Source: Paracoccaceae bacterium (GTDB taxonomy: Bacteria > Pseudomonadota > Alphaproteobacteria > Rhodobacterales > Rhodobacteraceae). Taken from it: a stretch of DNA of 64,000 nucleotides. Positions within the stretch are counted from its first letter, which is position 1. Each line of letters opens with the position of its first letter. The stretch is from contig SDAL01000001.1 in the NCBI GenBank assembly GCA_004153385.1, positions 1,116,001-1,180,000 on the forward strand, read 5' to 3'. Positions 9,524 to 18,564 of this stretch are shown here, piece by piece. Position numbers and translations under genes: made by a program. The notes below the pieces were generated by a model. That model did not search any database. It worked only from the letters and a program-made list of their open reading frames with translations, and was not told the DNA's origin.

Positions 9524-11173
9524 TCAGCTGTTCGCCAGCTGTCCGTCCAATGCTTTTTCGATCAGCACGACTGTTTCATCCACACCGTAAAGGGCGATAA
9601 AGCCACCGAAACGCGGCCCTTGGCTTTGTCCCAAAAGCACCTCGTAGAGCGCTTTGAACCAGTCACGCAAATTTTCGAATCCATGATTTTTACCAACGGC
9701 AAATACCACCGATTGCAAGAAATCATCAGACGCCAGATCGACCTCTGGGGCGGGCTTGTCTTCGCCTGCGGCCTCTTGCTTGCGCACAATTTCTGCCACA
9801 GCGCGTGCAGGATCTTTCAGACAAGCCGCCAGATCCACCAAAGCTGCACGTTCCACATCGGTCGGCGCGCGGAATTCCAGTGTAGGTTTGACGAAATCCT
9901 CGAAATAGCGCAGCGCAAAACCCGCCGCCTGATCCAGATCCGGATTGGCTTCGGCGGATGCCTCTGGCGCGTAGCGCTTGATAAAGCCCCACAGCCCGGC
10001 CTTGTCACTGGCCCCGGCCACACAGGCCAGATTGAGCAGCATGGAAAACGGCACCACCATTTTCGATTCCGGCGGTTGCCCCCCGTGGATATGCCAGACA
10101 GGGTTGTTCACCTGTTTGTCGATATCCTGCGTCGGATAGGCCCGCAGTTGCTGATGGTATTCATCCATCATTTTCGGAATGATATCGAAATGCATCCGCT
10201 TTGCGGTCTTGGGCTTGAGATACATGAAATACGACAGCGACTCGGTGGAGGCATAGGTCAGCCACTCGTCAATCGAGAGCCCGTTGCCCTTGCTTTTGGA
10301 GATTTTCTCGCCGTTGGCATCCAGAAACAACTCATATGTAAAATGCTCGGGCTTCTTGCCGCCCAAAAGCTCGCAGATGCGGTCATAGATCGGTGTATTG
10401 GTAGAGTGGTCCTTGCCATACATCTCAAAATCTACATTCAGCGCGGCCCAACGCGCCCCGAAATCCGGCTTCCATTGCAACTTCACATTTCCGCCGGTGA
10501 CAGGCAGCACCCACTCGCGGCCGTCTTCGTCATCAAAGGTGATGGTGTAGTTTTCCGCATCGACCTTTTTCATCGGCACATAAAGCACACGGCCGGTTTC
10601 GGGATGGATCGGAAGAAAAATCGAATAGGTCTGCTGGCGTTCATCGCGCAGACTTTTCAGCATGACGGCCATGATATCGTCATACCGGTCGACGGCGCGC
10701 CTGAGCACCTCGTCAAAACGACCTGATTTGTAGAAGTCTGTGGCAGAGTAGAATTCGTAGTCAAATCCGAACGTATCCAGAAAGCGGCGTAACATCGCAT
10801 TATTGTGATGACCGAAGCTTTCATGCGTGCCAAACGGATCAGGCACGCTTGTCAGCGGCTTTTGCGCGTTTTCAAGCAGCATCTCCTGCTGGGGCACATT
10901 GCTCGGGATCTTGCGCATCCCGTCAAGATCATCGGAAAAGCACACAAGCTTTGTCGGGATATCCGAAATCGCCTCGAAGGCCCGGCGGATCATCGTGGTA
11001 CGTGCCACTTCGCCGAATGTGCCGATATGAGGCAACCCCGAGGGGCCATACCCCGTTTCGAACAGAACAAAATCCTTTTCCGGCGGCGTTTGTTCATACC
11101 GTTTGAGGATGCGGCGCGCCTCTTCAAACGGCCACGCTTTGGACTTCATTGCGGCATCGCGCAGAATGGTCAT
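9524..11173 (-). CDS. lysK: lysyl-tRNA synthetase, class I
   Basis: A 549-residue class I lysine--tRNA ligase charging tRNA-Lys. The HIGH-type motif is [10 protein letters not shown] near residues 43-52 and the KMSKS-type motif is KISKSKG. This is the archaeal-type enzyme used by alphaproteobacteria in place of class II LysRS. The ATG at 11173 is preferred because GAGGT lies five bases upstream and the protein then starts directly with the conserved [16 protein letters not shown] block; the frame is open for a further 99 codons without family similarity. It is divergent from the TerB-like gene and ends in its own terminator. Confidence 0.95.
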   Translation of the reverse strand: MTILRDAAMKSKAWPFEEARRILKRYEQTPPEKDFVLFETGYGPSGLPHIGTFGEVARTTMIRRAFEAISDIPTKLVCFSDDLDGMRKIPSNVPQQEMLLENAQKPLTSVPDPFGTHESFGHHNNAMLRRFLDTFGFDYEFYSATDFYKSGRFDEVLRRAVDRYDDIMAVMLKSLRDERQQTYSIFLPIHPETGRVLYVPMKKVDAENYTITFDDEDGREWVLPVTGGNVKLQWKPDFGARWAALNVDFEMYGKDHSTNTPIYDRICELLGGKKPEHFTYELFLDANGEKISKSKGNGLSIDEWLTYASTESLSYFMYLKPKTAKRMHFDIIPKMMDEYHQQLRAYPTQDIDKQVNNPVWHIHGGQPPESKMVVPFSMLLNLACVAGASDKAGLWGFIKRYAPEASAEANPDLDQAAGFALRYFEDFVKPTLEFRAPTDVERAALVDLAACLKDPARAVAEIVRKQEAAGEDKPAPEVDLASDDFLQSVVFAVGKNHGFENLRDWFKALYEVLLGQSQGPRFGGFIALYGVDETVVLIEKALDGQLANS

Positions 11174-11231
11174 GCTATACCTCATACGGTGTATAATTGG
11201 GGCGAAACGGCCCACGGTCACAAACCACCTA

Positions 11232-11260
11232 TTGAACGGGCACGTAGTCGTCAATAACTC
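11232..11260 (+). promoter_or_regulatory. candidate sigma-70 promoter of the TerB-like gene
   Basis: TTGAAC (11232-11237), a 17-base spacer and TAACTC (11255-11260) lie 33 bases before the ATG. The spacing is ideal and the hexamers are imperfect. This is judged by eye only. Confidence 0.35.
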
Positions 11261-11293
11261 AACAACGACATCCCCGATACAAAGGACAAGAAC

Positions 11294-11719
11294 ATGACCA
11301 ACGCCGTGCCCTCGCTCTCTGCACCTGATGCACTTGTGGCCGTAATGGTCGCCGTCTCTGCCTCTGACGAAGAAATCCGCACCACGGAACTGCTCGCGAT
11401 CGAGCGTATTGTGAACCATCTTCCGGTTTTCGCCACATATGATACGGACCGTGTCGGCACAGTGGCGCATACTGTGTACGCGCTGTTGTCAGAAGTGGAC
11501 GGTCTGGAGGCCCTGTTCGGCCTTGTCCGCGACGCCCTGCCAGAGCGTCTTTACGAAACTGCTTATGCGCTGGCCTGCGATGTGGCGGCAGCCGACGGCA
11601 CGCTCAACTCCCAAGAGCTGCGGATGCTGGAAGAGATCCGCCAAGAACTCTGGCTTGACCGTCTTCATGCGGCCGCAATCGAACGCGGGGCCCGCGCGCG
11701 CCATATGACGCTGGCCTAA
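11294..11719 (+). CDS. tellurite resistance TerB family protein
   Basis: A 141-residue, mostly helical acidic protein. The [21 protein letters not shown] and [21 protein letters not shown] segments are the two repeated TerB-like helical units with conserved acidic pairs ([13 protein letters not shown]). Despite the family name, most members are cytoplasmic helical proteins of uncertain function that may bind metal. There are no ter-operon partners nearby, so a role in tellurite resistance is not supported. AAAGGAC precedes the ATG. Confidence 0.8.
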   Translation: MTNAVPSLSAPDALVAVMVAVSASDEEIRTTELLAIERIVNHLPVFATYDTDRVGTVAHTVYALLSEVDGLEALFGLVRDALPERLYETAYALACDVAAADGTLNSQELRMLEEIRQELWLDRLHAAAIERGARARHMTLA

Positions 11720-11743
11720 AAGCCCAAGAGTTCCACGAGACAC

Positions 11744-11784
11744 CCCACGATACCGGCACATCTGCACGCAGTCGGCATCGTGGG
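11744..11784. terminator. hairpin between converging TerB-like and dacB genes
   Basis: CCCACGAT (11744-11751) pairs with ATCGTGGG (11777-11784) around a 25-base loop. It lies in the 75-base gap between converging stop codons. There is no T-run, so it is a candidate only. Confidence 0.4.
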
Positions 11785-11794
11785 CCCCCATCCT

Positions 11795-13225
11795 TTACGC
11801 CAACGCGGCCCACCGCTCCAGCAGCTGGGTTTGCAGGATTTTGGAACGCCGCACCCACTGAACATTGCCTGCAGGCTGCGCATCATTGCTGGTGCGTGCG
11901 CGCCGTGCGACATCGCCGGTATAGATCGCGAACACGATTTCCGTGCCACTGGGGGCCGTCATATAACCCGCGAGGGTGGAGACGAAGTTAAGCGTGCCGG
12001 TCTTGGCATCCACCCGAAACGGCTGGCTGGATCGCTTGCGCCCTTGCGCATCCCGCAGCTGGAACGGCTTCATCAGGCTGCGCAATCCCATAGGCTGACC
12101 CACATTCGCCAGTGCCCGCACCATATCCATAGGCGATACGCGCGCATCCGCGCCCAGCCCCGAGTGATCGACGAAACGCGCTTTTCCACCCCCCGCACGG
12201 GCCTGAAGCCACGCACTCATCGCCGCACCGGATTTACCGCGCCCCGCTGGCACCCCGCGTGCAGCCGATGTGCTCATCCCCACAGCCTCGGCTGTGATAT
12301 TGGTCGAGTATTTCATCATATCATGCAAGATCTGCGACAGTTTCTGCGAGCCATGGGTGACCAGAACCGTCCCCCCGGGCTGGCGCGAAACCTCTTGTGG
12401 CGCAGGCAACGGACAGCCTGCTGCGCGTGCAAGTGTCTGGAAGACGTCGCCCGCATAGGCTGCGGGGTGGCGCACCGGCAACCATCTGCTGCCACCATTG
12501 CCAAGCGCGGCCGCCGACACCGTCCATGCCTCTTTTCCGCCCCGATCAGAATAGGAATACAGAGGAGCCGCACGATTCGTGATCGACATCGACGTTGTGT
12601 AAACTGTCGGTTTATACTGGTTGCCACGCGCATCCATCGTCAGCTGCCAGCCGCCGCTTGCACGTTTCCATCCGAAATACACACGATTGTAATTCAAAAT
12701 CAGCCCGGACACGGCAGGATTGTAACCGGCATAAACCGGCTGGTCGGGATCGATTGCGGCGGTATAGGGAATGGCGCCACTCCACACCAGAAAACGGCCC
12801 GTCACACCACGCACCCCTTGCGCCACCAAGGTCGATGCCATGGCGCCCAGATCATCTGTTGAAAGCGTAGGGTCTGCCCCGCCCGCCAACACCAGATCGC
12901 CTTGGATAACGCCGCCCGATATCGGACCGGTCGCATATAGCCGTGTGCCGAAACGGTAATCGGGCCCTAATGTTTCTAGCGCATAAAGCGAGGTGATCGC
13001 CTTTGCGGTGGAGGCCGGCGGCAGTGCGGTTTGCGGATTGCGCTGCTCGATCACCTGACCGGTGCGCGCATTCAACGCGATGAAGCCCACATCACCACCC
13101 AGCTGCGCGGCAGACACCAATGCATCGCTTGAGGCCAATCTGGTCTGCGCCATCGCTGGAAGCCCGGCCCCCGTAAGGGTCGAAACTGACAGGCCACTCA
13201 CGAACTCACGTCTGGATATGCGCAT
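11795..13225 (-). CDS. dacB: D-alanyl-D-alanine carboxypeptidase/endopeptidase (PBP4 type)
   Basis: A 476-residue peptidase-S13 penicillin-binding protein trimming peptidoglycan cross-links in the periplasm. The SxxK motif is S72-TA-K75, the SxN motif is YSTN, and the KTG motif is AKTGTLN near the C-terminus. The N-terminus (SRREFVSGL then AMAQT) looks like a twin-arginine (Tat) signal peptide, unlike the Sec signals of enterobacterial PBP4. nadD lies 61 bases upstream on the same strand, so the two may be cotranscribed. Confidence 0.92.
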   Translation of the reverse strand: MRISRREFVSGLSVSTLTGAGLPAMAQTRLASSDALVSAAQLGGDVGFIALNARTGQVIEQRNPQTALPPASTAKAITSLYALETLGPDYRFGTRLYATGPISGGVIQGDLVLAGGADPTLSTDDLGAMASTLVAQGVRGVTGRFLVWSGAIPYTAAIDPDQPVYAGYNPAVSGLILNYNRVYFGWKRASGGWQLTMDARGNQYKPTVYTTSMSITNRAAPLYSYSDRGGKEAWTVSAAALGNGGSRWLPVRHPAAYAGDVFQTLARAAGCPLPAPQEVSRQPGGTVLVTHGSQKLSQILHDMMKYSTNITAEAVGMSTSAARGVPAGRGKSGAAMSAWLQARAGGGKARFVDHSGLGADARVSPMDMVRALANVGQPMGLRSLMKPFQLRDAQGRKRSSQPFRVDAKTGTLNFVSTLAGYMTAPSGTEIVFAIYTGDVARRARTSNDAQPAGNVQWVRRSKILQTQLLERWAALA

Positions 13226-13286
13226 CTTTGGCTTTCTGTTTAATCGGAGAATTGGCCCCGAGTGTAACGTTAGCGCAAAGCGGCTT

Positions 13287-13895
13287 TCAAGCCTTCACCA
13301 CCCAATCGCCTTGCGCCCTGATCTGGCTCGAGGATTCCCCCGACATCGGCATATTCACAAAACACCACGCGGGTGCTTTACGATTGGCCAATTCATGTGA
13401 CCGCCACCCGGGAAGCTGGGCATTGGCATAAAGATGGGCCGCCTTCGCGCGCGCAGAGGGAAGCGGCACACCGGGACGGGCCAGAACACCAATCGGCATC
13501 CGCTCGAAAATATCGCGCCAGTGATCCCATTTGTCCACTTGGCGCAGATTGTCGGCCCCCATCAACCAGACAAATTTTACATCCGGATAAACTGTTTGGA
13601 GCCGCGACAGAGTTGCTGCGGTAAAACGCGTGCCCATACGGCGTTCCAGATCGGTAATGTTCACACGCGGGTCATCCATCACCTGCCTGGCGCGTGCCAT
13701 ACGCTGATCCAAAGGCGCAGGGCCATGCGCCTTGAGCGGATTGCCGGGCGTTACCAGCCACCACACACGGTCCAGCCCGAAACGCCGCAATGCAACACGT
13801 GTGATATGCGCATGCCCGTTATGGGCCGGATCAAACGATCCACCCATCAATCCGATACGCATTCCGCGACGCGCAAGTGGAAAACCCTGTTTCAT
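13287..13895 (-). CDS. nadD: nicotinate-nucleotide adenylyltransferase
   Basis: A 202-residue enzyme making nicotinate adenine dinucleotide in NAD synthesis. GGSFDPAHNGHAH carries the HxGH-type nucleotidyltransferase motif, and SSSQIRAQG is the C-terminal ISSTxIR-type motif. The full N-terminus (KQGFPLARRGMRIG) is typical of alphaproteobacterial NadD, although no clear Shine-Dalgarno precedes it; an internal ATG 11 codons later is the alternative. It is upstream of dacB rather than in the usual proA-nadD-rsfS context. Confidence 0.93.
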   Translation of the reverse strand: MKQGFPLARRGMRIGLMGGSFDPAHNGHAHITRVALRRFGLDRVWWLVTPGNPLKAHGPAPLDQRMARARQVMDDPRVNITDLERRMGTRFTAATLSRLQTVYPDVKFVWLMGADNLRQVDKWDHWRDIFERMPIGVLARPGVPLPSARAKAAHLYANAQLPGWRSHELANRKAPAWCFVNMPMSGESSSQIRAQGDWVVKA

Positions 13896-14028
13896 GGGCG
13901 CCAGACCTAGCCAAACCCATCGCCCAATAAAAGCGAATTATGACACGCGCACGGCGCATTTGCCGCGTTTCTATGTGTCCAGTCTGATCTATAGATCGCC
14001 TGAGGCAAATTCGCGCCGCGCAGCCTGC

Positions 14029-15108
14029 TCAAAAGCCACCAGAGACCCGTGAAACCAGTGTCGCCCCCTGAACCTCACGGTTGGGCTCGTTTACGTCCTC
14101 ATGCGCCAGATCCCCTGTGGCAAAGCGGCATCTCGCGCGGCCCTCCCGTTTGGCTTGGTAGAGTGCAGCATCCGCATCCGCCATCATAACGGCGCCAGAG
14201 AGGGCTGCGTAATGCTGCGACACGCTGATACCGATCGATCCCGATATCCGGCAGGACTGACCCGCAATATCAAGCGGTCGCTCCAGCCGTGCAATGATCC
14301 GCTGGCCCATTGCCTCCAGCCGGTTCAGATCCATCGCCTCGTGCAGCAGTAAAACGAACTCGTCCCCGCCCACACGGCAAACAACATCGCGTCCTCTGGT
14401 CTCGTCGCGCAAGATCTGTGCAACATGTGCCAGCACCTGATCACCTGCCGCATGCCCCAGCGTATCATTGACCGCCTTGAAATGATCCAGATCCAGATGC
14501 GCGAGCGCGAAAGCCGCCCCCCCGTGGCGCGTCTCCGAAAGGCTCTGTTCCAGTGCCAGATCGAATGCCCTGCGATTTGAAAGCCCTGTCAGCGTATCGG
14601 TATGTGCCGCATCCAGTGCCGATCTTCGCGCATCGTCCAACCGTTGGTTGAGCGCGCCGAACTCATTAAGGACCGCAGTCTTCGCCTCTTGCAGATACAA
14701 AAGCTCCATTGCCATATCAGAGCTTGCGAAATCCGCCTGCGTCAATTCGAATATACGGATTGCCTCACTCAAATGGACCCCGAACGTCAGGTTCAGTAAA
14801 ATGCCCTGATCCTCCGTGGTGATGGCACACCCCCGCAAACCGATCTGGGGCCACCCGCGCGGCGTCAGATGGATCCTGCGGGTGGCGGCAAGCTGCATCG
14901 TGGCGGTCGTTTTCGTGGTGCAGCCTGACTGCCCGACATAAAAACAATCCGTCAGGCGATGACCCAAGGCGCTAGGCCCGCCCACGACCTTCATCACCGT
15001 AGGACCCATCGCCTGGATCACATCTTTTGAATCCAGAAAAATATACATCGGCATAGCAAGGCCGAGCGCGCGCGTATCCAGTTTGATCTCCGGAGCCCGC
15101 TCACCCAT
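14029..15108 (-). CDS. HNOBA-GGDEF diguanylate cyclase
   Basis: A 359-residue protein. Residues about 10-145 resemble the heme-NO-binding-associated (HNOBA) domain, with LLNLTFGVHLSEAI and DMAMELLYLQEAK. A short coiled linker follows, then a GGDEF domain from about 168. The active-site GGDEF (247-251) is intact and RGRD (238-241) is the inhibitory RxxD site, so it should make cyclic di-GMP under product control. The ATG at 15108 shares eight bases with the stop of the H-NOX-like gene (ATGGGTGA), indicating translational coupling; the frame is open a little further upstream. The cyclase is presumably controlled by its H-NOX-like partner. Confidence 0.9.
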   Translation of the reverse strand: MGERAPEIKLDTRALGLAMPMYIFLDSKDVIQAMGPTVMKVVGGPSALGHRLTDCFYVGQSGCTTKTTATMQLAATRRIHLTPRGWPQIGLRGCAITTEDQGILLNLTFGVHLSEAIRIFELTQADFASSDMAMELLYLQEAKTAVLNEFGALNQRLDDARRSALDAAHTDTLTGLSNRRAFDLALEQSLSETRHGGAAFALAHLDLDHFKAVNDTLGHAAGDQVLAHVAQILRDETRGRDVVCRVGGDEFVLLLHEAMDLNRLEAMGQRIIARLERPLDIAGQSCRISGSIGISVSQHYAALSGAVMMADADAALYQAKREGRARCRFATGDLAHEDVNEPNREVQGATLVSRVSGGF

Positions 15109-15766
15109 ATTTCTGCCCCCGACCGCCCGCATCCGTCGTGAGTCCACACGCCATTAATGGGGAGGGCGATGAAGGCCGATCCGCCTCTTGCGCCAGATCG
15201 AACTGCATTCCCTCTGAGAACGCCTGATCCAGCAGCAAGATCTGCACCAGCTCACAGGCAGCGCCGTTTTCTTGCCCCGAACCCAGATAATCAATCACCG
15301 CTAACGCGCCGTAATCATCTGCCACAGCTCGGACAAGGCCGCACATGAAGGCGCCCCATCCCACAACATCCCCTACGACCCGCAACCGCAAGCTTCCGTC
15401 CGGCATTGTCGCGCAACTCAGCTCTGGCACACCAATATCAGGCAGGCACATTCTCGCCCGCGCCGGTAGCTCATCAAGCGATAACAGAAACTCATGGTAA
15501 CTGGCCCCGCCAAAGCGCAGCAAACGCCGCAACGGATGGGTCATGGCGATAAACGCCCCGATATCTTCCAAAAGCAATGTACGCGGCCGCGCGAGTGTTA
15601 TGCTGGTTGCGCCAATCAATCGCTCTGTCACGGCATCATCATATTTCAGCATTGCCTCGAATCCCGAGGTTGGCATTTCCAGCCGCGCACAGACCTGCGC
15701 CCAGACGGGCGTGCCGTAATTGTGTCTGATAAAACTCTGGATCGCCGTATTGATCAGCCCGTGCAT
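15101..15766 (-). CDS. H-NOX-like protein lacking the canonical heme-ligating histidine
   Basis: A 221-residue protein starting MHGLINTAIQSFI, the classic H-NOX entry, and aligning by eye through RLLRFGGASYHEFLLSLDEL. At the position of the proximal heme histidine (LDEIH in characterised H-NOX) this protein has Pro101 (LDELP). In the YxSxR propionate-binding motif, Ser125 and Arg127 remain but Tyr is Asp123. Canonical b-heme binding and NO sensing are therefore doubtful. I recall the same proline in other Roseobacter homologues, suggesting a conserved variant rather than decay. It overlaps the HNOBA-GGDEF gene and probably regulates it. Confidence 0.85.
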   Translation of the reverse strand: MHGLINTAIQSFIRHNYGTPVWAQVCARLEMPTSGFEAMLKYDDAVTERLIGATSITLARPRTLLLEDIGAFIAMTHPLRRLLRFGGASYHEFLLSLDELPARARMCLPDIGVPELSCATMPDGSLRLRVVGDVVGWGAFMCGLVRAVADDYGALAVIDYLGSGQENGAACELVQILLLDQAFSEGMQFDLAQEADRPSSPSPLMACGLTTDAGGRGQKYG

Positions 15767-15854
15767 GTGATCCTGTCCGCAAAAACCTGTGCGGTCAGGA
15801 TACAGACGCGAGGGTTAAAAGAGCCTCAACCCCAGGACATAAACACGTCGCCCG

Positions 15855-16547
15855 TTACGCCCTGTCCAGCCACGCGCATAACGCAGCAATAGAGGGGAGC
15901 ACCGCCAGCGCATGGGGTGCCAGAACATCGCCTCCCGCCGGACCTGTCAACACCCCCACGCCCCCCATACCGGCCGCCTTCGCCGCACGCAGGTCATGTA
16001 ACGAGTCGCCCACCATGACACACTCATCGGGGGCCATATCCATCTGATGTGCCGCCGCCAACAGCGGCCCTGCATCGGGCTTTGCGCCAAATCCGCTATC
16101 CGCGCCGATCACTATATCGAAAAAGGGCAAGATCCCTTCGCGCATCAGATGGTGGCGTGCCGAGGCCTCGTCATCATTTGTCACCACACCAAGCCGCAAG
16201 CCCCGTGCGCGCAACCCTGCCAACAGCGGCCCAAGCGGCGTCGCGGCCACCTGCGGGGCCGCACAGGCCTGCCGCTGCATCTCGCGTGACAGATCCCGTT
16301 CGCTCCAATGTGGTAAAAGCGCCGCGAGCAGTTTCACGACCTGCTGCATCGTACCGGCAATAGCGACAGACTCGGGCTTCAAAACACCCGCCTGCAGATC
16401 AAAGCGGATCACATCAGCCAGATCCTGACACAGCGCCGCGTCGCCATCGGCCAGCTGGTTCAGCAAACGCGCGGTCCACGCCCCCCATGTGGCATGAAAA
16501 TCGAACAATGTACCGTCTTTGTCGAACAGAACAGCTTTCACAGGCAT
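15855..16547 (-). CDS. HAD-superfamily hydrolase, phosphoglycolate phosphatase-like
   Basis: A 230-residue HAD phosphatase. The motifs are FDKDGTLFDF (nucleophile Asp and acid Asp; the usual D-x-D is D-K-D), VTNDDE (motif II), K in GAKPDAGPL (motif III) and MVGDSLHDLRAAKAAG (motif IV). A cap domain lies between motifs I and II. The Gph-like order suggests a small phosphorylated carbon substrate, but the substrate cannot be assigned. The gene starts three bases after the DUF3572 stop and is cotranscribed with it. Confidence 0.87.
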   Translation of the reverse strand: MPVKAVLFDKDGTLFDFHATWGAWTARLLNQLADGDAALCQDLADVIRFDLQAGVLKPESVAIAGTMQQVVKLLAALLPHWSERDLSREMQRQACAAPQVAATPLGPLLAGLRARGLRLGVVTNDDEASARHHLMREGILPFFDIVIGADSGFGAKPDAGPLLAAAHQMDMAPDECVMVGDSLHDLRAAKAAGMGGVGVLTGPAGGDVLAPHALAVLPSIAALCAWLDRA

Positions 16548-16550
16548 GGA

Positions 16551-16829
16551 TCAGGTCCAGTGCATCTGATCACCGCCACCCAAGACCGCGCGGGCGTGTA
16601 CCAGACGCTCCGGCGCACAACCGAGCACCGATGCGCATTGCAACACCCATTCGTCCTGCATCAGCACGAAATCCAGAACACCGCTCAAAAACCCCGGATC
16701 TTGTGCCGCATTGCGAAGCTGGTCGACCTCCGCGCCACTGTTGTGCAGGAACGCCTCGATCAGATTATCCTGCCCTGCCAGCCACGAAAGTGCCTCCAAG
16801 GCGATGTTCTGCGCGGTTTCTTGCTGCAT
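16551..16829 (-). CDS. DUF3572 family protein
   Basis: A 92-residue acidic, helical protein of unknown function. It shows the family pattern: AQNIALEALSWLAG near the start, FLxxSGAExxQLRxAAxDPGFLxGVLDF in the middle and a short hydrophobic end. The gene is divergent from the PleD-like gene, an arrangement widespread in alphaproteobacteria, and is followed three bases later by the HAD phosphatase. Confidence 0.88.
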   Translation of the reverse strand: MQQETAQNIALEALSWLAGQDNLIEAFLHNSGAEVDQLRNAAQDPGFLSGVLDFVLMQDEWVLQCASVLGCAPERLVHARAVLGGGDQMHWT

Positions 16830-16919
16830 CGGTTCACCCTATTTGAAATCGAAAGATTTTATTAACCTAATACCAATCATGGTGTGAAAGACAATCCAAC
16901 CAAAGGAGAGCTAAGCACC

Positions 16920-18299
16920 ATGGCCGGTAAAATCTTGATTGTGGCTGGTGCAGCGACCAGCCGCATCATGCTAAAGGTCAAGTTAAGCCAAGCGCGCTAC
17001 ATGTCGCGTATCGCAAGCTGTGGACAAGAAGCGCTCGAAATGGCAGCAAACGAGCGCCCTGACCTGATCTTAATCGACACGGATCTGCCTGATATCAGTG
17101 GCACCAATGTGTGTGCACGGCTTAAACAGGATGCTCTGACAGGGGATATTCCGGTTGTTGTGATGACCGACGGGGATTGCCGTGAACAGCGCATCGAGGC
17201 GCTGCGCGCCGGTGCCGACACATGCCTGTCCAAGCCCTATGACGAGGTGCTTTTGTTCGCATACCTACGCGGGCTTTTGCGCGCGCATGGCCGCGATTCC
17301 GAAACGCGCCTCCATGAAAACACCTTTCGGGAACTAGGCTTCGAGGAGGGCCAGTCCGGATTTTCAGGCCCCTACCGAATTGGGCTTGTCGCGCAGAGAC
17401 CGGAACTCTCCATCCTTTGGAAGCGCGCGCTCTCGCATCATGTTCCGACCGATTTTCTCAAGGTACTGGACCTCAACGACACCACGGATTTCTCGGGGTT
17501 TGATGCATTGGTCATTGATGCGGATCTGGCCCGGCCCGGTGATGGCCTCCGCCTTATGGCAGAATTGCGTTCGCGCGGCGCCTCGCGCCATGCGGTCATT
17601 TGCATCACAACCCGCCCAGACGCGCGCGAGACAATGACAATGGCGTTGGATCTGGGGGCAAACGACATTTTCCCCTTCGATATTGCGGCCGCCAGCAATG
17701 CCGAAGAAACCGCGTTGCGTCTGCGCCGGCAACTGATCACGAAGAACCGTCTGGACCGGCAGCGCGAAAGTGTGGCCGAAGGGCTAAGGCTGGCAATGGT
17801 CGACCCGTTGACGGGGTTATTCAACCGCCGCTATGCCCTGCCGCACCTCAAGCGCATCGCCCAGCATGCGCGCGTGACGGGGGGCAGTTTCGCTGTGATG
17901 ATGCTCGACATCGACCATTTCAAAAAGATCAATGACAGCTGGGGTCATATGGTCGGCGATCTGGTTTTGGTGGAAATTGCACAGCGCTTAAGCAGCGTGA
18001 TGCGGCGCAAGGATCTGCTGGCCCGAATTGGCGGGGAGGAGTTTCTGATGGCCCTACCCGAATGCCAACTGGACAAGGCCGAGCAGATTGCCGCGACCTT
18101 GTGCCGGAAGATCGAAGAAGTGCCGGTTATCCGGCCCGACGGCGGGGCGCTTCAGGTGACCATCTCGATTGGCGTGACGATCAGCACCGGGAATACACCG
18201 CAACGCGAGTTGATTGATATGGCCGATCACGCGCTGCGCCATTCCAAAGCCAACGGACGCAACCAAGTGCAGATCCATCACCACACTTCTGCTGCCTGA
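16920..18299 (+). CDS. PleD-like two-receiver GGDEF response regulator with altered receiver pocket
   Basis: A 459-residue protein with REC1 (1-120), REC2 (about 150-270) and a GGDEF domain (about 285-455). GGEEF (371-375) and the inhibitory RRKD (362-365) are intact, so it is a predicted product-inhibited diguanylate cyclase. REC1 keeps Asp53 and Lys105, but the Mg-binding acidic pair that normally follows the first strand is Ala9-Gly10. REC2 lacks the lysine (IFPFD). AAGGAG lies eleven bases before ATG 16920; an in-frame ATG 12 codons earlier has no such site. It is divergent from DUF3572. Confidence 0.9.
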   Translation: MAGKILIVAGAATSRIMLKVKLSQARYMSRIASCGQEALEMAANERPDLILIDTDLPDISGTNVCARLKQDALTGDIPVVVMTDGDCREQRIEALRAGADTCLSKPYDEVLLFAYLRGLLRAHGRDSETRLHENTFRELGFEEGQSGFSGPYRIGLVAQRPELSILWKRALSHHVPTDFLKVLDLNDTTDFSGFDALVIDADLARPGDGLRLMAELRSRGASRHAVICITTRPDARETMTMALDLGANDIFPFDIAAASNAEETALRLRRQLITKNRLDRQRESVAEGLRLAMVDPLTGLFNRRYALPHLKRIAQHARVTGGSFAVMMLDIDHFKKINDSWGHMVGDLVLVEIAQRLSSVMRRKDLLARIGGEEFLMALPECQLDKAEQIAATLCRKIEEVPVIRPDGGALQVTISIGVTISTGNTPQRELIDMADHALRHSKANGRNQVQIHHHTSAA

Positions 18300-18564
18300 C
18301 GCATCGCGGCCGATCGTTGCAGCCGTTGACACAAGCGCCGCGCGGAGAGTTTTCTGCAAGCTCAGGCGCCCGTAGCCAGACTGTAACTGTGGATCCAGTT
18401 CCTTTGCCGCCAACCCCCTAACGGCCTGGATCCGCGTTCTGTCAGTGTGCTGGGCCTTTGCACGGACCAGCGGCAGATCTTGTCCGCCTATGACGTTGCA
18501 AAACGCGAGGCCGAACTACCGGCCCCGCGCACTCACTCAGTCAGCACTGGCACATCGGCCAGTA

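Noticed and set aside
18402-18562. Coding-like plus-strand stretch after the PleD-like gene, including LSAYDVAKREAEL
   Set aside because: Third-position G+C is high, but there is no ribosome site, no match I recognise and the frame runs into the antisense of the EF-hand gene; it could be a gene remnant but is not supportable.
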